From a virus, in IMG/VR virus record IMGVR_UViG_3300029258_004380, positions 1-64,000 of that record: a stretch of 64,000 nucleotides of DNA; one strand, 5' to 3'. How positions within the stretch are numbered: position 1 is the stretch's first letter; every line of letters starts with the position of its first letter. Under the pieces are notes generated by a model that was not told where the DNA came from, did no database searches, and was given only the letters and a program-made list of their open reading frames with translations. Below, piece by piece: positions 15,414 to 23,583 of the stretch. The position numbers were made by a program, and so were the translations under genes.

Positions 15414-15911
15414 ATGACAAAACTAGCAGTAGCCTATTGTCGTACGGCCACCCCGCAACCGGAGCAGATCCGCAACCAGCAGACGGCGGCGGGGTGTTAT
15501 GCGACCAACCAACTGCTGACGCTGCGGCCTGCCTGCATTGACCTGGGAGTTTCGGGCAACACACCGCTGAATGACCGCACGGGGATCGCCCAACTGCTGG
15601 CTGAACTGGCCAACGGGGCAGAGGTAGTGCTGGTGAGCAGCGCCGAACGGATCTCCCGGCAGTTTGAACTGGCGGACGAGTTCCTCAAACTCGCCGAAAC
15701 CTTTGGCGCCAAGGTGATCGAAACCGAGAACGACCGTATACTGGTTCCCGGGGAGTGGTTTGAGGGTCGTCTGCCGGTAGCCAAAAACCTCAGCATGCTG
15801 TCGTTCGCCGAGTTATCTCGGCGGATCGAGTGGCTACAGGAGAGGGTCGCGAGGCAGGACGTGATCATCCAAAACCTCCAGCAGCAACTGGCGTCAGATG
15901 CCCATGCCTGA
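15414..15911 (+). CDS. Degenerate serine-recombinase N-terminal domain protein
   Basis: A 165-residue protein with the resolvase-fold pattern: AVAYCRTATPQ, a conserved Q, DLGVSGNTPLNDR, LLAELANGAEVVLVSSAERISRQ. In active enzymes the first motif is YxRVS; here Ser is Ala12. The Arg of the second motif (ERISR) is kept. The usual DNA-binding domain is replaced by a coiled coil (RIEWLQERVARQDVIIQNLQ). It is probably inactive in strand exchange and may be a regulatory or structural derivative. Confidence 0.65.
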   Translation: MTKLAVAYCRTATPQPEQIRNQQTAAGCYATNQLLTLRPACIDLGVSGNTPLNDRTGIAQLLAELANGAEVVLVSSAERISRQFELADEFLKLAETFGAKVIETENDRILVPGEWFEGRLPVAKNLSMLSFAELSRRIEWLQERVARQDVIIQNLQQQLASDAHA

Positions 15912-16500
15912 AAAAGAGCCTCGCGTCAGCCGCCGGGTTCCCAGGACGATCCGACTGAATCTCTTGGATCACAAGTTCGGGGAACTCACCGTAGTGGGCT
16001 ACGGCGGCAAGCGAAAGGGCAACGTCCTCTGGGTCTGCCGCTGCAGCTGCGGTCAGATTGGCAAGTATTTTGCCGGTAACCTCCGCAGCGGGGCCTCTCG
16101 CCGCTGCGTGGCCTGCGGTCATAAAGTGCCACGTACCGAGCCGGCAGCTAGCGGTAAGGTCCACACCCCCGAGTACCAAGCGTGGTACTTGGCCAAGAGC
16201 AACCGGGCGCTGTGTGGGGAATGGGCAGCAAGTTTCGCGCGGTTTATGAAAGACCTGGGGCCGCGGCCTTCGGGCGCGCGGCTGTGGCGAAAAGACCACA
16301 GCAAGAGACACGGGCCCGAAAATTCCCGTTGGCGGCTGCCGGAGGACGCCGTCGAGGACTGCGTGGAGAAGATCCTCGCTGCTGGCGTGGTGGTTCCTGA
16401 CCCAGAGGCACTCAGAGAACATCTAAAAAGTATCAGCCGACAGGCTCGCCACCAGATGGTCGAGCGGGCAAAACAACTGCGGCAGATCGAGGAAATCTAG
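15898..16500 (+). CDS. Zinc-finger protein, paralogue of the next gene
   Basis: A 200-residue protein. After a basic start it has LLDHKFGELTVVGY, WVCRCSCGQIGKYF, NLRSGASRRCVACG: the G-x-x-F-G-x-L-T-V plus C-x-C-x-C / C-x-x-C zinc module common in phage HNH/AP2-type proteins, but no HNH or AP2 domain follows. Instead comes a Trp-rich DNA-binding-like part. It shares layout with the next protein, so they are tandem duplicates. Confidence 0.65.
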   Translation: MPMPEKEPRVSRRVPRTIRLNLLDHKFGELTVVGYGGKRKGNVLWVCRCSCGQIGKYFAGNLRSGASRRCVACGHKVPRTEPAASGKVHTPEYQAWYLAKSNRALCGEWAASFARFMKDLGPRPSGARLWRKDHSKRHGPENSRWRLPEDAVEDCVEKILAAGVVVPDPEALREHLKSISRQARHQMVERAKQLRQIEEI

Positions 16501-17277
16501 ATGTCAAGGATCGTAGATCTTACGGGGAAAAGATTCGGAACACTGACAGTTATTGGAAAACGCAAACGCGAAAACGGGGCAACCAAGTGGTGGTGTCGCT
16601 GCGATTGCGGGGACGAGAGGTATTACTATCACGGCAATCTGCAGCAAGGCTTGTCTACGCAGTGTGTCAAATGCGCAGGCCGGGCGTTCGGCCGGCGGAT
16701 GCGGACGCACGGGGAGACAGCAGGCGGCAGGACTACGCCCACCTACGGGGCGTGGCGGGTCACCCGGGGCGACCGCGTGCCGGAGTGGGACCGCTACTCG
16801 CAATTCCTTGCGGACATGGGAGAAAAGCCGGTCAACACCCGGATCAGGCGACCGGATCGCAAGCAGCCCTGGGGTCCAGGAAACTGCGCCTGGTGGACCG
16901 TCGAGGATGCCCTAGCAGCGGACGTTGAGCAAACCGTCAAGATAATGGTTTCGGCCGGACAGGGCGAGGACACGCCCCAGTTGAGGAGGCGGCTGGTGGG
17001 GGTGTCCCGCGCTCGGCGGGACCAGCTGCGCACACAGGCGATCTCCCGGATCGCCCGGCGGTTGACTGCCGCCAACGGGCGGCGGCTGGTTGACGCCGTC
17101 AGGGCGGAGGCCCGGCGTCAGGGCTGGACACCGCCGTCGCTCTCCCGGGCTACAGGGGCGAGCCGCGTCGCTGCGAACAATTTTCTCGTCGGCCGAAACG
17201 TGAGGCTGGAAACCTTTGCCCGTCTGGCCAGCTTTCTGGGCTTTGAAATGGTGCTGGGGGGAAACGGAGATGCCTAA
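16501..17277 (+). CDS. Zinc-finger protein fused to a Cro/C1-type HTH
   Basis: A 258-residue protein. Residues 8-60 repeat the zinc module (LTGKRFGTLTVIGK, WWCRCDCGDER, TQCVKCAG). The middle resembles the upstream paralogue. The last 50 residues (SLSRATGASRVAANNFLVG, then a LETFARLASFLGFEM helix) look like a Xre/Cro helix-turn-helix. The fusion suggests a transcription regulator or a domesticated endonuclease-like protein. It starts directly after the previous stop. Confidence 0.7.
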   Translation: MSRIVDLTGKRFGTLTVIGKRKRENGATKWWCRCDCGDERYYYHGNLQQGLSTQCVKCAGRAFGRRMRTHGETAGGRTTPTYGAWRVTRGDRVPEWDRYSQFLADMGEKPVNTRIRRPDRKQPWGPGNCAWWTVEDALAADVEQTVKIMVSAGQGEDTPQLRRRLVGVSRARRDQLRTQAISRIARRLTAANGRRLVDAVRAEARRQGWTPPSLSRATGASRVAANNFLVGRNVRLETFARLASFLGFEMVLGGNGDA

Positions 17278-17539
17278 GGTGACCTACAAGACCACCGAGG
17301 TGGTCTGGCTGGAGATCGTCGGGGAGCAAGATAAGAGACCAGCAAAACTGCCTCGAATTCGTCAAGACGGGGGTCTGATCCCCGACTTGTTAGGGTGGAT
17401 GTGCCAAAACGGCATCTGGTTTGCCGTGAGTGGTTGGTCCACTGGAGGCGGCGCGATGCGGGGCGGGTTTTGTCCTCACGACGCTGAGCAGATCGTCCGC
17501 TGGTTGCGACGGCGAGGCGTCGTCCCCAACTTTTCTTAA
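17270..17539 (+). CDS. Small hypothetical protein
   Basis: An 89-residue protein overlapping the previous gene by eight bases (GGAGATG). Trp-rich with a GWSTGGGAMRGGF loop. Not recognised. Confidence 0.5.
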   Translation: MPKVTYKTTEVVWLEIVGEQDKRPAKLPRIRQDGGLIPDLLGWMCQNGIWFAVSGWSTGGGAMRGGFCPHDAEQIVRWLRRRGVVPNFS

Positions 17540-17574
17540 CAAAACGCCCAGAAATTCTGCTGTAGGTTGTACAA

Positions 17575-17588
17575 ATCATTGTATAATA
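17575..17588 (+). promoter_or_regulatory. Candidate promoter -10 element
   Basis: ATCATTGTATAATA contains a perfect TATAAT (17582-17587). The identical 14-mer occurs on the minus strand at 36937-36950, also at a gene start. No clear -35 box lies 16-18 bases upstream. It would transcribe the 17617 gene and the methyltransferase. Confidence 0.55.
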
Positions 17589-17616
17589 CTACGCAGAGAG
17601 TATGTAGGTACCACCT

Positions 17617-17859
17617 GTGATTGCCTTTCCCAGACCCAAATTCAAAAAAGTCCGCCCTCTGCCGCTGAGCAACGGCTGGATCGCTCTGGTAGATACCGAG
17701 GACTACGAATACCTGGCTGCGATGTCACCCTGGCACGTCGACGAGAACGAGCAGGTGTACACCGTCCAGCCGACCCCCAGTGGGCCCCCACAGCGGCTCT
17801 ATCTGGCCCACGTGACGTTTGTGCTACACCGCTGCTCGATCATCGAAAAAGAAGAGTAA
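17617..17859 (+). pseudogene. Truncated HNH/AP2 homing-endonuclease N-terminus
   Basis: An 80-residue reading from GTG 17617. PLSNGWIALVDTEDYEYLAAM then W-H and a YTVQ strand match the N-terminal domain that precedes HNH or AP2 domains in many phage homing endonucleases. The sequence ends after LAHVTFVLHRC with no HNH residues. Probably a truncated mobile gene beside the methyltransferase. Confidence 0.5.
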
Positions 17860-17915
17860 AAAGTGTCCTATCTGCCAAAGTGTCCCGTACAACTCTCTGG
17901 AGAATACACTGCCCA

Positions 17916-18779
17916 ATGATAGATGTGCGCCCCAACGAGACTGCCGCTGCCGAGGAGTCCCCTGCCGAATTTTCCGTTGACGGGGTAATTCAGGGGGACT
18001 GCGTAGAAAAACTCAAGAAAATCCCGCCGGGGGTTATCAACCTGACGATCGCCGACCCTCCGTTTAATATCGACCACAACTACGGGCATTACCGGGACCG
18101 GCTGTCGGACGACGAGTATCTGTTCTGGTCCGAGTGTTGGCTGCGAGAGGTACACCGGGTGTCCCACAAACACGGCAGTTTCTGGCTATGCATCGGAGAT
18201 AAGTACGTCAGCGAACTGGACGTGCTAGCAAAACGGCTGGGGTGGTACAAGCGGAGTCACGTGGTCTGGTACTTTACCTTCGGGAACAACTGCAAAAAGA
18301 ATTTCACGCCATCACACACCCACCTGCTTTACTATGTGAAAAATCCCAAGAAGTTCACTTTTAACGCTAAGCAGGTGCGGGTGCCCTCGGCCCGGCAGAC
18401 GGTCTACAATGACAGCCGGGGGAGCCCCGACGGCAGGCTGCCCGACAATACCTGGATCTTGCGTCCCCAGGAGGTGCCTGGAGGTTTCGAGACGATGGAA
18501 AACACCTGGCACCACCCGCGAGTCTGCGGGACCTACAAGGAGCGGGTGCCGGGGGCCACCAACCAGATGCCAGAAATGCTGCTGGCGAGGATCATCCGCG
18601 CCAGCAGCCACCTTGGCGGCGTCGTGCTGGACCCCTTTGCGGGCACGGCCAGCACCGCCGTAGTGTCCAAGAAGCTGGGGCGGGTCTACCTGACCTACGA
18701 GATCTCTTTGCAGTGGGCGGCGAAAGGCACACAGCGATTGCGGGCGACCACTGCCGGAGAGCCAATCTGCGGAGAGTAA
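17916..18779 (+). CDS. DNA methyltransferase, beta-class N6/N4 type
   Basis: A 287-residue protein from ATG 17916 (CTGGAGA upstream). Motif IV DPPFNID lies near residue 46 and the AdoMet-binding motif I VLDPFAGTAST near residue 250, the beta-class order. DPPF suggests N6-adenine, but N4-cytosine is possible. No restriction enzyme is adjacent, so an orphan phage methylase protecting DNA or altering regulation is likely. Confidence 0.85.
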   Translation: MIDVRPNETAAAEESPAEFSVDGVIQGDCVEKLKKIPPGVINLTIADPPFNIDHNYGHYRDRLSDDEYLFWSECWLREVHRVSHKHGSFWLCIGDKYVSELDVLAKRLGWYKRSHVVWYFTFGNNCKKNFTPSHTHLLYYVKNPKKFTFNAKQVRVPSARQTVYNDSRGSPDGRLPDNTWILRPQEVPGGFETMENTWHHPRVCGTYKERVPGATNQMPEMLLARIIRASSHLGGVVLDPFAGTASTAVVSKKLGRVYLTYEISLQWAAKGTQRLRATTAGEPICGE

Positions 18780-19199
18780 TCCTCACCGACGGCCGAAATT
18801 TTAACACTTCATTTTTTGCCAGGATGCTGCAAGAATTTTGAAAGCAGTGCTTTGACTTACCCCAAGTTAATGCACCTCACCGCTTCTACGGTCAACACGC
18901 ATCTGCGCAGAACAAGGGAAAGCTGGGACTGTCGGGTCGCCCGCAGTCGCCACCTTTTCCGCTACCTATCGCAATCTGCGCACGCTGGACAATCTGTCAT
19001 TTACTAGCAGCTGATCGGCACGAGACGTCAGAATAACTTTGGTGTGTCGCGATACAAGATTCTGTTTGACTCAGATAATGTTGGTGCGTAGGCTTAACTA
19101 CTCCGGAGAAGTACCCGCAATGTGCGGAGTAGCGTACTATTCCCTCTCCGCTCCGCCTCCCACCGGGGGTGAGCAAACTCACAACCTAAGGAGTTCGCA
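18780..19199 (+). other. 420-base intergenic region
   Basis: No convincing gene. One 63-codon frame at 18816 lacks a ribosome site and has non-natural composition. It is more A/T-rich than its surroundings and includes a weak promoter-like pair (TTGACT near 19060, 17 bases, TAGGCT) and the inverted repeat listed next. It may be a regulatory leader for the 19200 gene cluster. Confidence 0.5.
19098..19132. promoter_or_regulatory. 8-bp inverted repeat upstream of the 19200 gene
   Basis: CTACTCCG (19098-19105) and CGGAGTAG (19125-19132) are perfect complements around a 19-base loop; CTCCGGAG inside is itself palindromic. It lies just after the promoter-like TTGACT/TAGGCT pair. It could be an operator or an mRNA hairpin; no T tract follows. 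Confidence 0.4.
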
Positions 19200-19349
19200 A
19201 TGGACGGAACTCAACGGATTGTCTTTGAGCGACTAATGACCGTAGCCCAGGACGTGGCCACGGGGAAGTATGACACGGACGACGATTTCGAGATCACCCA
19301 TTTTGACCTAGACATGGAGGAATTCTTACGAGAGTTGCATAAGACATGA
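19200..19349 (+). CDS. Short acidic protein (49 aa)
   Basis: ATG 19200 follows a good CTAAGGAG. Acidic and helical (TDDDFEITHFDLDMEEFL). Its stop overlaps the next start (ATGA). Not recognised. Confidence 0.5.
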   Translation: MDGTQRIVFERLMTVAQDVATGKYDTDDDFEITHFDLDMEEFLRELHKT

Positions 19350-19594
19350 AGAGAACGAGGTTGCCCGAGAATAACCCGGACAACTGCTCGGAGTGTGTCG
19401 CAGTCTGGAACCAGTTTACGGGAAATCCCGTAGACCCCAAAAAAGTCGAGAGACTGTCGGACATGTGATGGACAAGAGTCAATTGTTTTTGGAACCTACA
19501 CCACGGCGACCACATATCTATCGGCGGTGAAAAATGGGTCCGGTTCGTGAGAAACCGGGCCATCCGCTCGTTCAGCGAGAGAGGAGTAGACTGA
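19346..19594 (+). pseudogene. Small gene with in-frame TGA
   Basis: Starts at an ATGA overlap, reads 40 residues (CSECVAVWNQFTGNPVD), meets TGA at 19466-19468, then continues in frame WTRVNCFWNLHHGDHISIGG and KWVRFVRNRA to TGA 19592-19594, which overlaps the DUF4326 start. The second half has no own start but fits the operon overlaps on both sides, so the 83-codon frame was once a single gene. Tryptophan at the stop would fit. Confidence 0.55.
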
Positions 19595-20097
19595 TGACGA
19601 CGAAAGAAAAAGCAGCGACACCCGCCGGCCTGATGAGCATCAGCAAGACTCGGGTAGTCAATCTCAAGCACGAGCTCTACGACGTGTACATTGGGCGGGG
19701 CACAGTCTGGGGCAATCCCTTTCACGTCGGACGAGATGGCACCCGCCGCGAGGTGATTGAAAAGTTTCGCGAGTACGCGCCCAAAAACCGCGAACTGATG
19801 CGGAGGTTGCCCGAACTGAAAGACCAGCGGCTGGGGTGCTACTGCAAGCCGCTGCCCTGCCACGGCGATGTGCTGGTGGAACTGCTTCACGAGCGGCTGC
19901 TCTGGAACGAGTTGGTGACGATCTTTGGCAAGGACGACACCGGCTGCCGCAAGCGGCTGCGAATGCTGCTGAAACATCTGCTGCGGGAGAACTACCACAC
20001 GGCCATAAAACTCGTGCAACTCTGGGCGGCCTCAGGACAACTCGCCAAGGACCTCGCCCGGCAAGCCGTAACGCGGATCGAAAACCTCTCGAAATAA
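19594..20097 (+). CDS. DUF4326 protein
   Basis: A 167-residue protein. RVVNLKHELYDVYIGRGTVWGNPF, split here as VVNLKHE then YIGRGTVWGNPF, with LGCYCKPLPCHGDVLVELL are the DUF4326 signature: a small fold with Cys/His residues (CYC, PCHGD) likely binding metal. A helical C-terminal extension of about 70 residues follows. Function unknown. ATG 19594 has GAGGAG upstream. Confidence 0.8.
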   Translation: MTTKEKAATPAGLMSISKTRVVNLKHELYDVYIGRGTVWGNPFHVGRDGTRREVIEKFREYAPKNRELMRRLPELKDQRLGCYCKPLPCHGDVLVELLHERLLWNELVTIFGKDDTGCRKRLRMLLKHLLRENYHTAIKLVQLWAASGQLAKDLARQAVTRIENLSK

Positions 20098-20178
20098 AAA
20101 ACGCCCGCTTGTCTGCAGGCGGAGCGCGCTTGCCGTCTTCGTCTGGGGAGCTGCCCGCAAAATTCTCAATCGGCCAGT

Positions 20179-20396
20179 GTGCCTCAGCACGGACTGTCCA
20201 CTGAGAAAAAGAGATGCGCAGAGTGTTATGTGCTAGTTTTCCACGAGGATTCCGGAAGTTTTCTGCTCCGTGATGGCGATGAGTACGCCTTTGGGAATGG
20301 AAAGGCAACTGTGGAAACTACGGGAGTAACCTAGAAGAACTCATCGACATGTTTTGGCGGTATATCACCACCTCAAATAGGGACAGCCAGCGTTAG
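20179..20396 (+). pseudogene. Small gene with probable frameshift
   Basis: One frame reads CAECYVLVFHEDSGSFLLRD then GDEYAFGNGKATVETTG to TAG 20332-20334. A shifted frame continues NLEELIDMFWRYITTS to TAG 20394-20396. Both look coding and would join with a one-base change near 20325. The start is uncertain (GTG 20179). The rest of 20098-20426 holds nothing else I can support. Confidence 0.45.
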
Positions 20397-20426
20397 GCAC
20401 TCGCCTGGTTGACTTTAGGAGAACTT

Positions 20427-21158
20427 ATGCTAGAATCGAGAACGACCGCACGTTTGCCAACACCCGCCTATGGCTACCCGCGGGTAAGCAGCAAGCGGCA
20501 GACCCGCGGCCACGGAATCAAGCGGCAGAGAGAGATCATCGGTGAGTTCGCCGAGAAGAATGGCTACACCATTGTTGGCTGGTACGATGAAGCATACACC
20601 GGCACCGAGTCTGAGCGCCCTGAGTTCGTGCGGATGCTCGACGACATGCTGGCCAATGGCGTGCGGACGATCATCGTCGAGTCGCTGGACCGGTTTTCGC
20701 GCGCCCTGATGGTGCAAAACACTCTGTTGGCAAAACTCGCCAGTGAAGAGATTACGCTGATCGCCGCCAACACCGGCGAGGATGTCACCGAGGCGATGTC
20801 CGACGACCCCATGCGGTGGGCGATGGTACAGATGCAGGGGATCTTTGCTGAGCTGGACAAGCGGCAGGTCGTCCGCAAACTGCGGCTGGCCCGAGAGGCA
20901 AAGCGGAAGGCGAGGCAAAAGTGCGAGGGACAACACCGATACGGGCAACACCCCGACAAACCGGAGGAAGCAAAATGTCTGCGGCGAATGCGAGAATTGG
21001 CATTGCAGACCGACTCTCCCACAGAGATTTCCAGAATCCTAAACGGAGAGGGATTTCGCCCTCGTAGAGGACGGCGATGGTACCCCAGCACCGTCCGGAG
21101 GATACTAGACCGAGACGCTGCACCGGATGTGGCGGCTCCTCGCTTAGTACAAAAATAG
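20427..21158 (+). CDS. Serine recombinase (resolvase/invertase type)
   Basis: A 243-residue protein after TTTAGGAGAACTT. Catalytic domain: YGYPRVSSKRQ with likely nucleophile Ser21, YTGTESERPEF, and IIVESLDRFSRAL with the active-site arginines. A long helix and a short C-terminal HTH-like domain (SPTEISRILNGEGF then RGRRWYPSTVRRIL) follow, as in small recombinase-family proteins. Its job may be integration, inversion or multimer resolution. No att-site pair was identified. It is the only intact one of three related genes in this block. Confidence 0.85.
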   Translation: MLESRTTARLPTPAYGYPRVSSKRQTRGHGIKRQREIIGEFAEKNGYTIVGWYDEAYTGTESERPEFVRMLDDMLANGVRTIIVESLDRFSRALMVQNTLLAKLASEEITLIAANTGEDVTEAMSDDPMRWAMVQMQGIFAELDKRQVVRKLRLAREAKRKARQKCEGQHRYGQHPDKPEEAKCLRRMRELALQTDSPTEISRILNGEGFRPRRGRRWYPSTVRRILDRDAAPDVAAPRLVQK

Positions 21159-21170
21159 AGGAGTAGTGTT

Positions 21171-21527
21171 ATGGCACGTCCGAAGAATGAGAACCGTCGC
21201 ACTCCGCCCATTTTCTCTACTCGGGCGGAGGCAGCAAAGGCAGGTGAGGAGGGCAAGCCCTATCGCGTCACCTTTCCGCCGTGTAGCTGCACCCCGCAGG
21301 GGACTACCCTGTACACGGTCGCCCGCAGCAACATGGCCGCCACCTACCAAATCTTTCAGCATCTGGGAGGGATTTGCCGCAGCATAAAGAAGGACATCAC
21401 CGATCCGGCTGCAGCAATCGCTGCATTGCAGGATCTGAACGCCAAGGATCGCGGCTACTATCTGGAGGAACTGCTGCGGGGGATGAGCGCTGCGGAGCGG
21501 CGGCGGCTGATTGCCAAACTCAGCTAG
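21171..21527 (+). CDS. Basic hypothetical protein
   Basis: A 118-residue protein after GAGGAGTAGTGTT. Basic N-terminus, then a helical C-terminal half (NAKDRGYYLEELLRGMSAAE). Not recognised. Its TAG (21525-21527) directly abuts the opposing stop codon of the minus block. Confidence 0.55.
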   Translation: MARPKNENRRTPPIFSTRAEAAKAGEEGKPYRVTFPPCSCTPQGTTLYTVARSNMAATYQIFQHLGGICRSIKKDITDPAAAIAALQDLNAKDRGYYLEELLRGMSAAERRRLIAKLS

Positions 21528-22064
21528 TCACTCGACCCGCGGACAGACCGTAGGTGGCACGACCCTGAAAAAATCCCTCAGATCGAGGATCACAAAAGGG
21601 TCGTGGCCGGGCAGATTGACGTGCAGTCGTGGCAGAGACTGCACGTTCTCGTGGGCGTCGATCTCCCACAAAAATCCCTGGTTGATGCAGAGCCGAATCC
21701 GGCCGTAGTCTCTTTTCCAACAAAGCATCGGCTCCACGCGATCTAGCTCCAACTCTCGTCGGCACCTCTCGGCATCGGGCACCGTCTGTGCGTACCACCA
21801 CTCGGCGATCTGGCTGGTCACCGGATTTTTCACCTTGTGGTTACCCAGCAGGTCCTCGATTCTGACCTCCTTGTAGTGTTTGCACTCAATCACCAGCCTG
21901 AGGTCTCGGGGTGGCACAATGTCGCCATAGGTCCAGAAGGCCCCACCCCATCGCAATCCTCCCGATCTGGGCACCTGCTTAAAGGTCTTCCCCGTCCACT
22001 CGGAGAAGAGTTTGGCCACCTCAGCCTGGTTGGCGTACGACTTCTTCTTGCTCTTGCTGCCCAT
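21528..22064 (-). CDS. PD-(D/E)XK nuclease, putative Holliday junction resolvase
   Basis: The start is the ATG at 22064, after GAGGGGAGACATTG; 178 residues. After a basic KSKKKS start comes a helix with a conserved Glu (QAEVAKLF), then VPRSGGLRWGG, TYGDIVPP and LVIECKHYKE. GD plus ECK is the metal-binding core of the PD-(D/E)XK fold as in archaeal Hjc-type and phage resolvases. It would process recombination intermediates made with RecA and SbcCD. Last gene of the minus block. Confidence 0.7.
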   Translation of the reverse strand: MGSKSKKKSYANQAEVAKLFSEWTGKTFKQVPRSGGLRWGGAFWTYGDIVPPRDLRLVIECKHYKEVRIEDLLGNHKVKNPVTSQIAEWWYAQTVPDAERCRRELELDRVEPMLCWKRDYGRIRLCINQGFLWEIDAHENVQSLPRLHVNLPGHDPFVILDLRDFFRVVPPTVCPRVE

Positions 22065-22065
22065 G

Positions 22066-23583
22066 TCAATGTCTCCCCTCGTTGACCTTGCCAAACGACG
22101 CCAGCTCGGCAAAGTTGCCCATCTCCTCCATCAATTCCTTGTACTCCCTGAGGCAGTCGCCTACGTCCTTGAGATTCTCCGCTGCTAAGTGCGGGTTGGC
22201 GATCTCCCGCAAGTAGGTCTCGGTCTCGGGCGTAACCTCCAGCGGCCTGAGGATGTCGCCCTCCAACCCGGCCGGCGAGACGTAGACGATCCAGCCCATC
22301 GGCCGCTGGTTGTCGCCCAGGCGAATGCGGGTGTTGCGCTGTGCGCCGCCGGTGGTGTCGAAATAGAACCCGCAGATCCGCTCCATCCCTACCGAAAGCC
22401 AGTGAGTGTGCCCGGATAGCACGCGGCGGTACTGCTGCTCAGGCGGCATCCCCCGGTGCTTTACCAACAGTTCGTCCTTGATCGCCTCGATAAAAGCCGG
22501 CGAGTTGGGAGAGTGTTTCGAGTAGCCGAAACCGTGGCGGATCAACACGTTGTAGTACCCGCTGGCGGCCAAGTTCACCGTGCAGTTGTCGAAAGTGTAC
22601 ACCAGGTCTACGTCGGGGATGTCCTGAATGAGCCCGAAACATCTCCAGTAGAGCGACTCGGCCATGCTCACCCCGTGGGCGTACTCGTGGTTGCCCCGCA
22701 TGAAGATGCAGCGGATCGGGGCGCTGCTCACCGAACGGATCGCCTGCAGGTAATGGCGGGTCTTGATCGCGCCCACGGCGATCTGCTCGGGCACGTCGTT
22801 GGTGGCCATGTCCAAGTCCTGATTCTTGTAGATTCCACTGCCCGCGATCCAGTCGTCCCACCCCACCAACTGAATTCTTTCCGGCTCGTACTGCTCGATC
22901 AGCACCAGCAGTTTCTGCGTCATCGACTCCACACAGCTAAGCAGGTGATTTTTGTCGCCGTGGTGGTCGTCGCTGCGGCGGATCGTCAGTAGTCCCCCCG
23001 TCCGCCCGGCGCTCTTAGCGTGCTGCGCCCAGGTCAGCTGCTGCTCCAGCCGGGCGACCTTGGCCTCCAGTTCCCTGATCGTGGCCCGGTCGTCCGTCTC
23101 TGCCGGTGGATTGAGGGCGTCGCGGCGCATCTGCTGGCGGGCTTCCCGCCGACGGGCGGCAACCTCCTTGGCCGTGGGCTGCTGAGCGTCCTCATGTACA
23201 GTTTCTTCTTTCTCGGGCGAGACCCCATGTACAGTTTCTGCGGGTTCCAGCGACGGACCATGTACAGTGAGGTCTGCGCGCGTTTCGGCGCCCGGCAGCG
23301 GCTTGTGGATCTCACCGGGGAGGCTAGCCACGCGAGGCGGCTCCTCGGCGGGTGGCGTTTCATGTACAGGCTGTTGCCCAAAGGTCAACCGCTGGTCGCC
23401 GTAGAGCACGGCGCTGTCGGTAATCCGCAGGTGCCCGGAACGAAAGTGCGAGGCCCAGCCAGCGACGGTCCGCCGGGGCACGTTCAGCTGCCGGGCGACC
23501 TCGCGGGGGCTGAGGTTGGCTTCCTCCAGCAGGCGGATGGCTTCGGTAATCACTTCCGGCGCGTGGGGGGTATTTCTGTTCAT
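22066..23583 (-). CDS. HTH-metallophosphoesterase fusion
   Basis: A 505-residue protein. Residues 10-45 form a helix-turn-helix (ANLSPREVARQLNVPRRTV) like transposase or small-terminase HTHs. Residues 70-140 are a disordered linker with 11-residue TVHGxSxE repeats. A coiled coil follows, then a calcineurin-like phosphoesterase: DDHHGDKN, GWDDW, MRGNHEYAHG, SGHTHW carry the metal ligands. DNA-guided nuclease or phosphatase activity is inferred. Four CATGTACAG copies lie in the linker. The stop of the ClpP-like gene overlaps the start. Confidence 0.75.
   Translation of the reverse strand: MNRNTPHAPEVITEAIRLLEEANLSPREVARQLNVPRRTVAGWASHFRSGHLRITDSAVLYGDQRLTFGQQPVHETPPAEEPPRVASLPGEIHKPLPGAETRADLTVHGPSLEPAETVHGVSPEKEETVHEDAQQPTAKEVAARRREARQQMRRDALNPPAETDDRATIRELEAKVARLEQQLTWAQHAKSAGRTGGLLTIRRSDDHHGDKNHLLSCVESMTQKLLVLIEQYEPERIQLVGWDDWIAGSGIYKNQDLDMATNDVPEQIAVGAIKTRHYLQAIRSVSSAPIRCIFMRGNHEYAHGVSMAESLYWRCFGLIQDIPDVDLVYTFDNCTVNLAASGYYNVLIRHGFGYSKHSPNSPAFIEAIKDELLVKHRGMPPEQQYRRVLSGHTHWLSVGMERICGFYFDTTGGAQRNTRIRLGDNQRPMGWIVYVSPAGLEGDILRPLEVTPETETYLREIANPHLAAENLKDVGDCLREYKELMEEMGNFAELASFGKVNEGRH

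Noticed and set aside
17430-17915. Longer start for the N6/N4 methyltransferase
   Set aside because: The extra 162 codons cover the promoter and the 17617 reading and have no family match; ATG 17916 fits the family length.
18816-19007. 63-codon frame in the intergenic region
   Set aside because: No ribosome site and composition unlike neighbours; left as non-coding.
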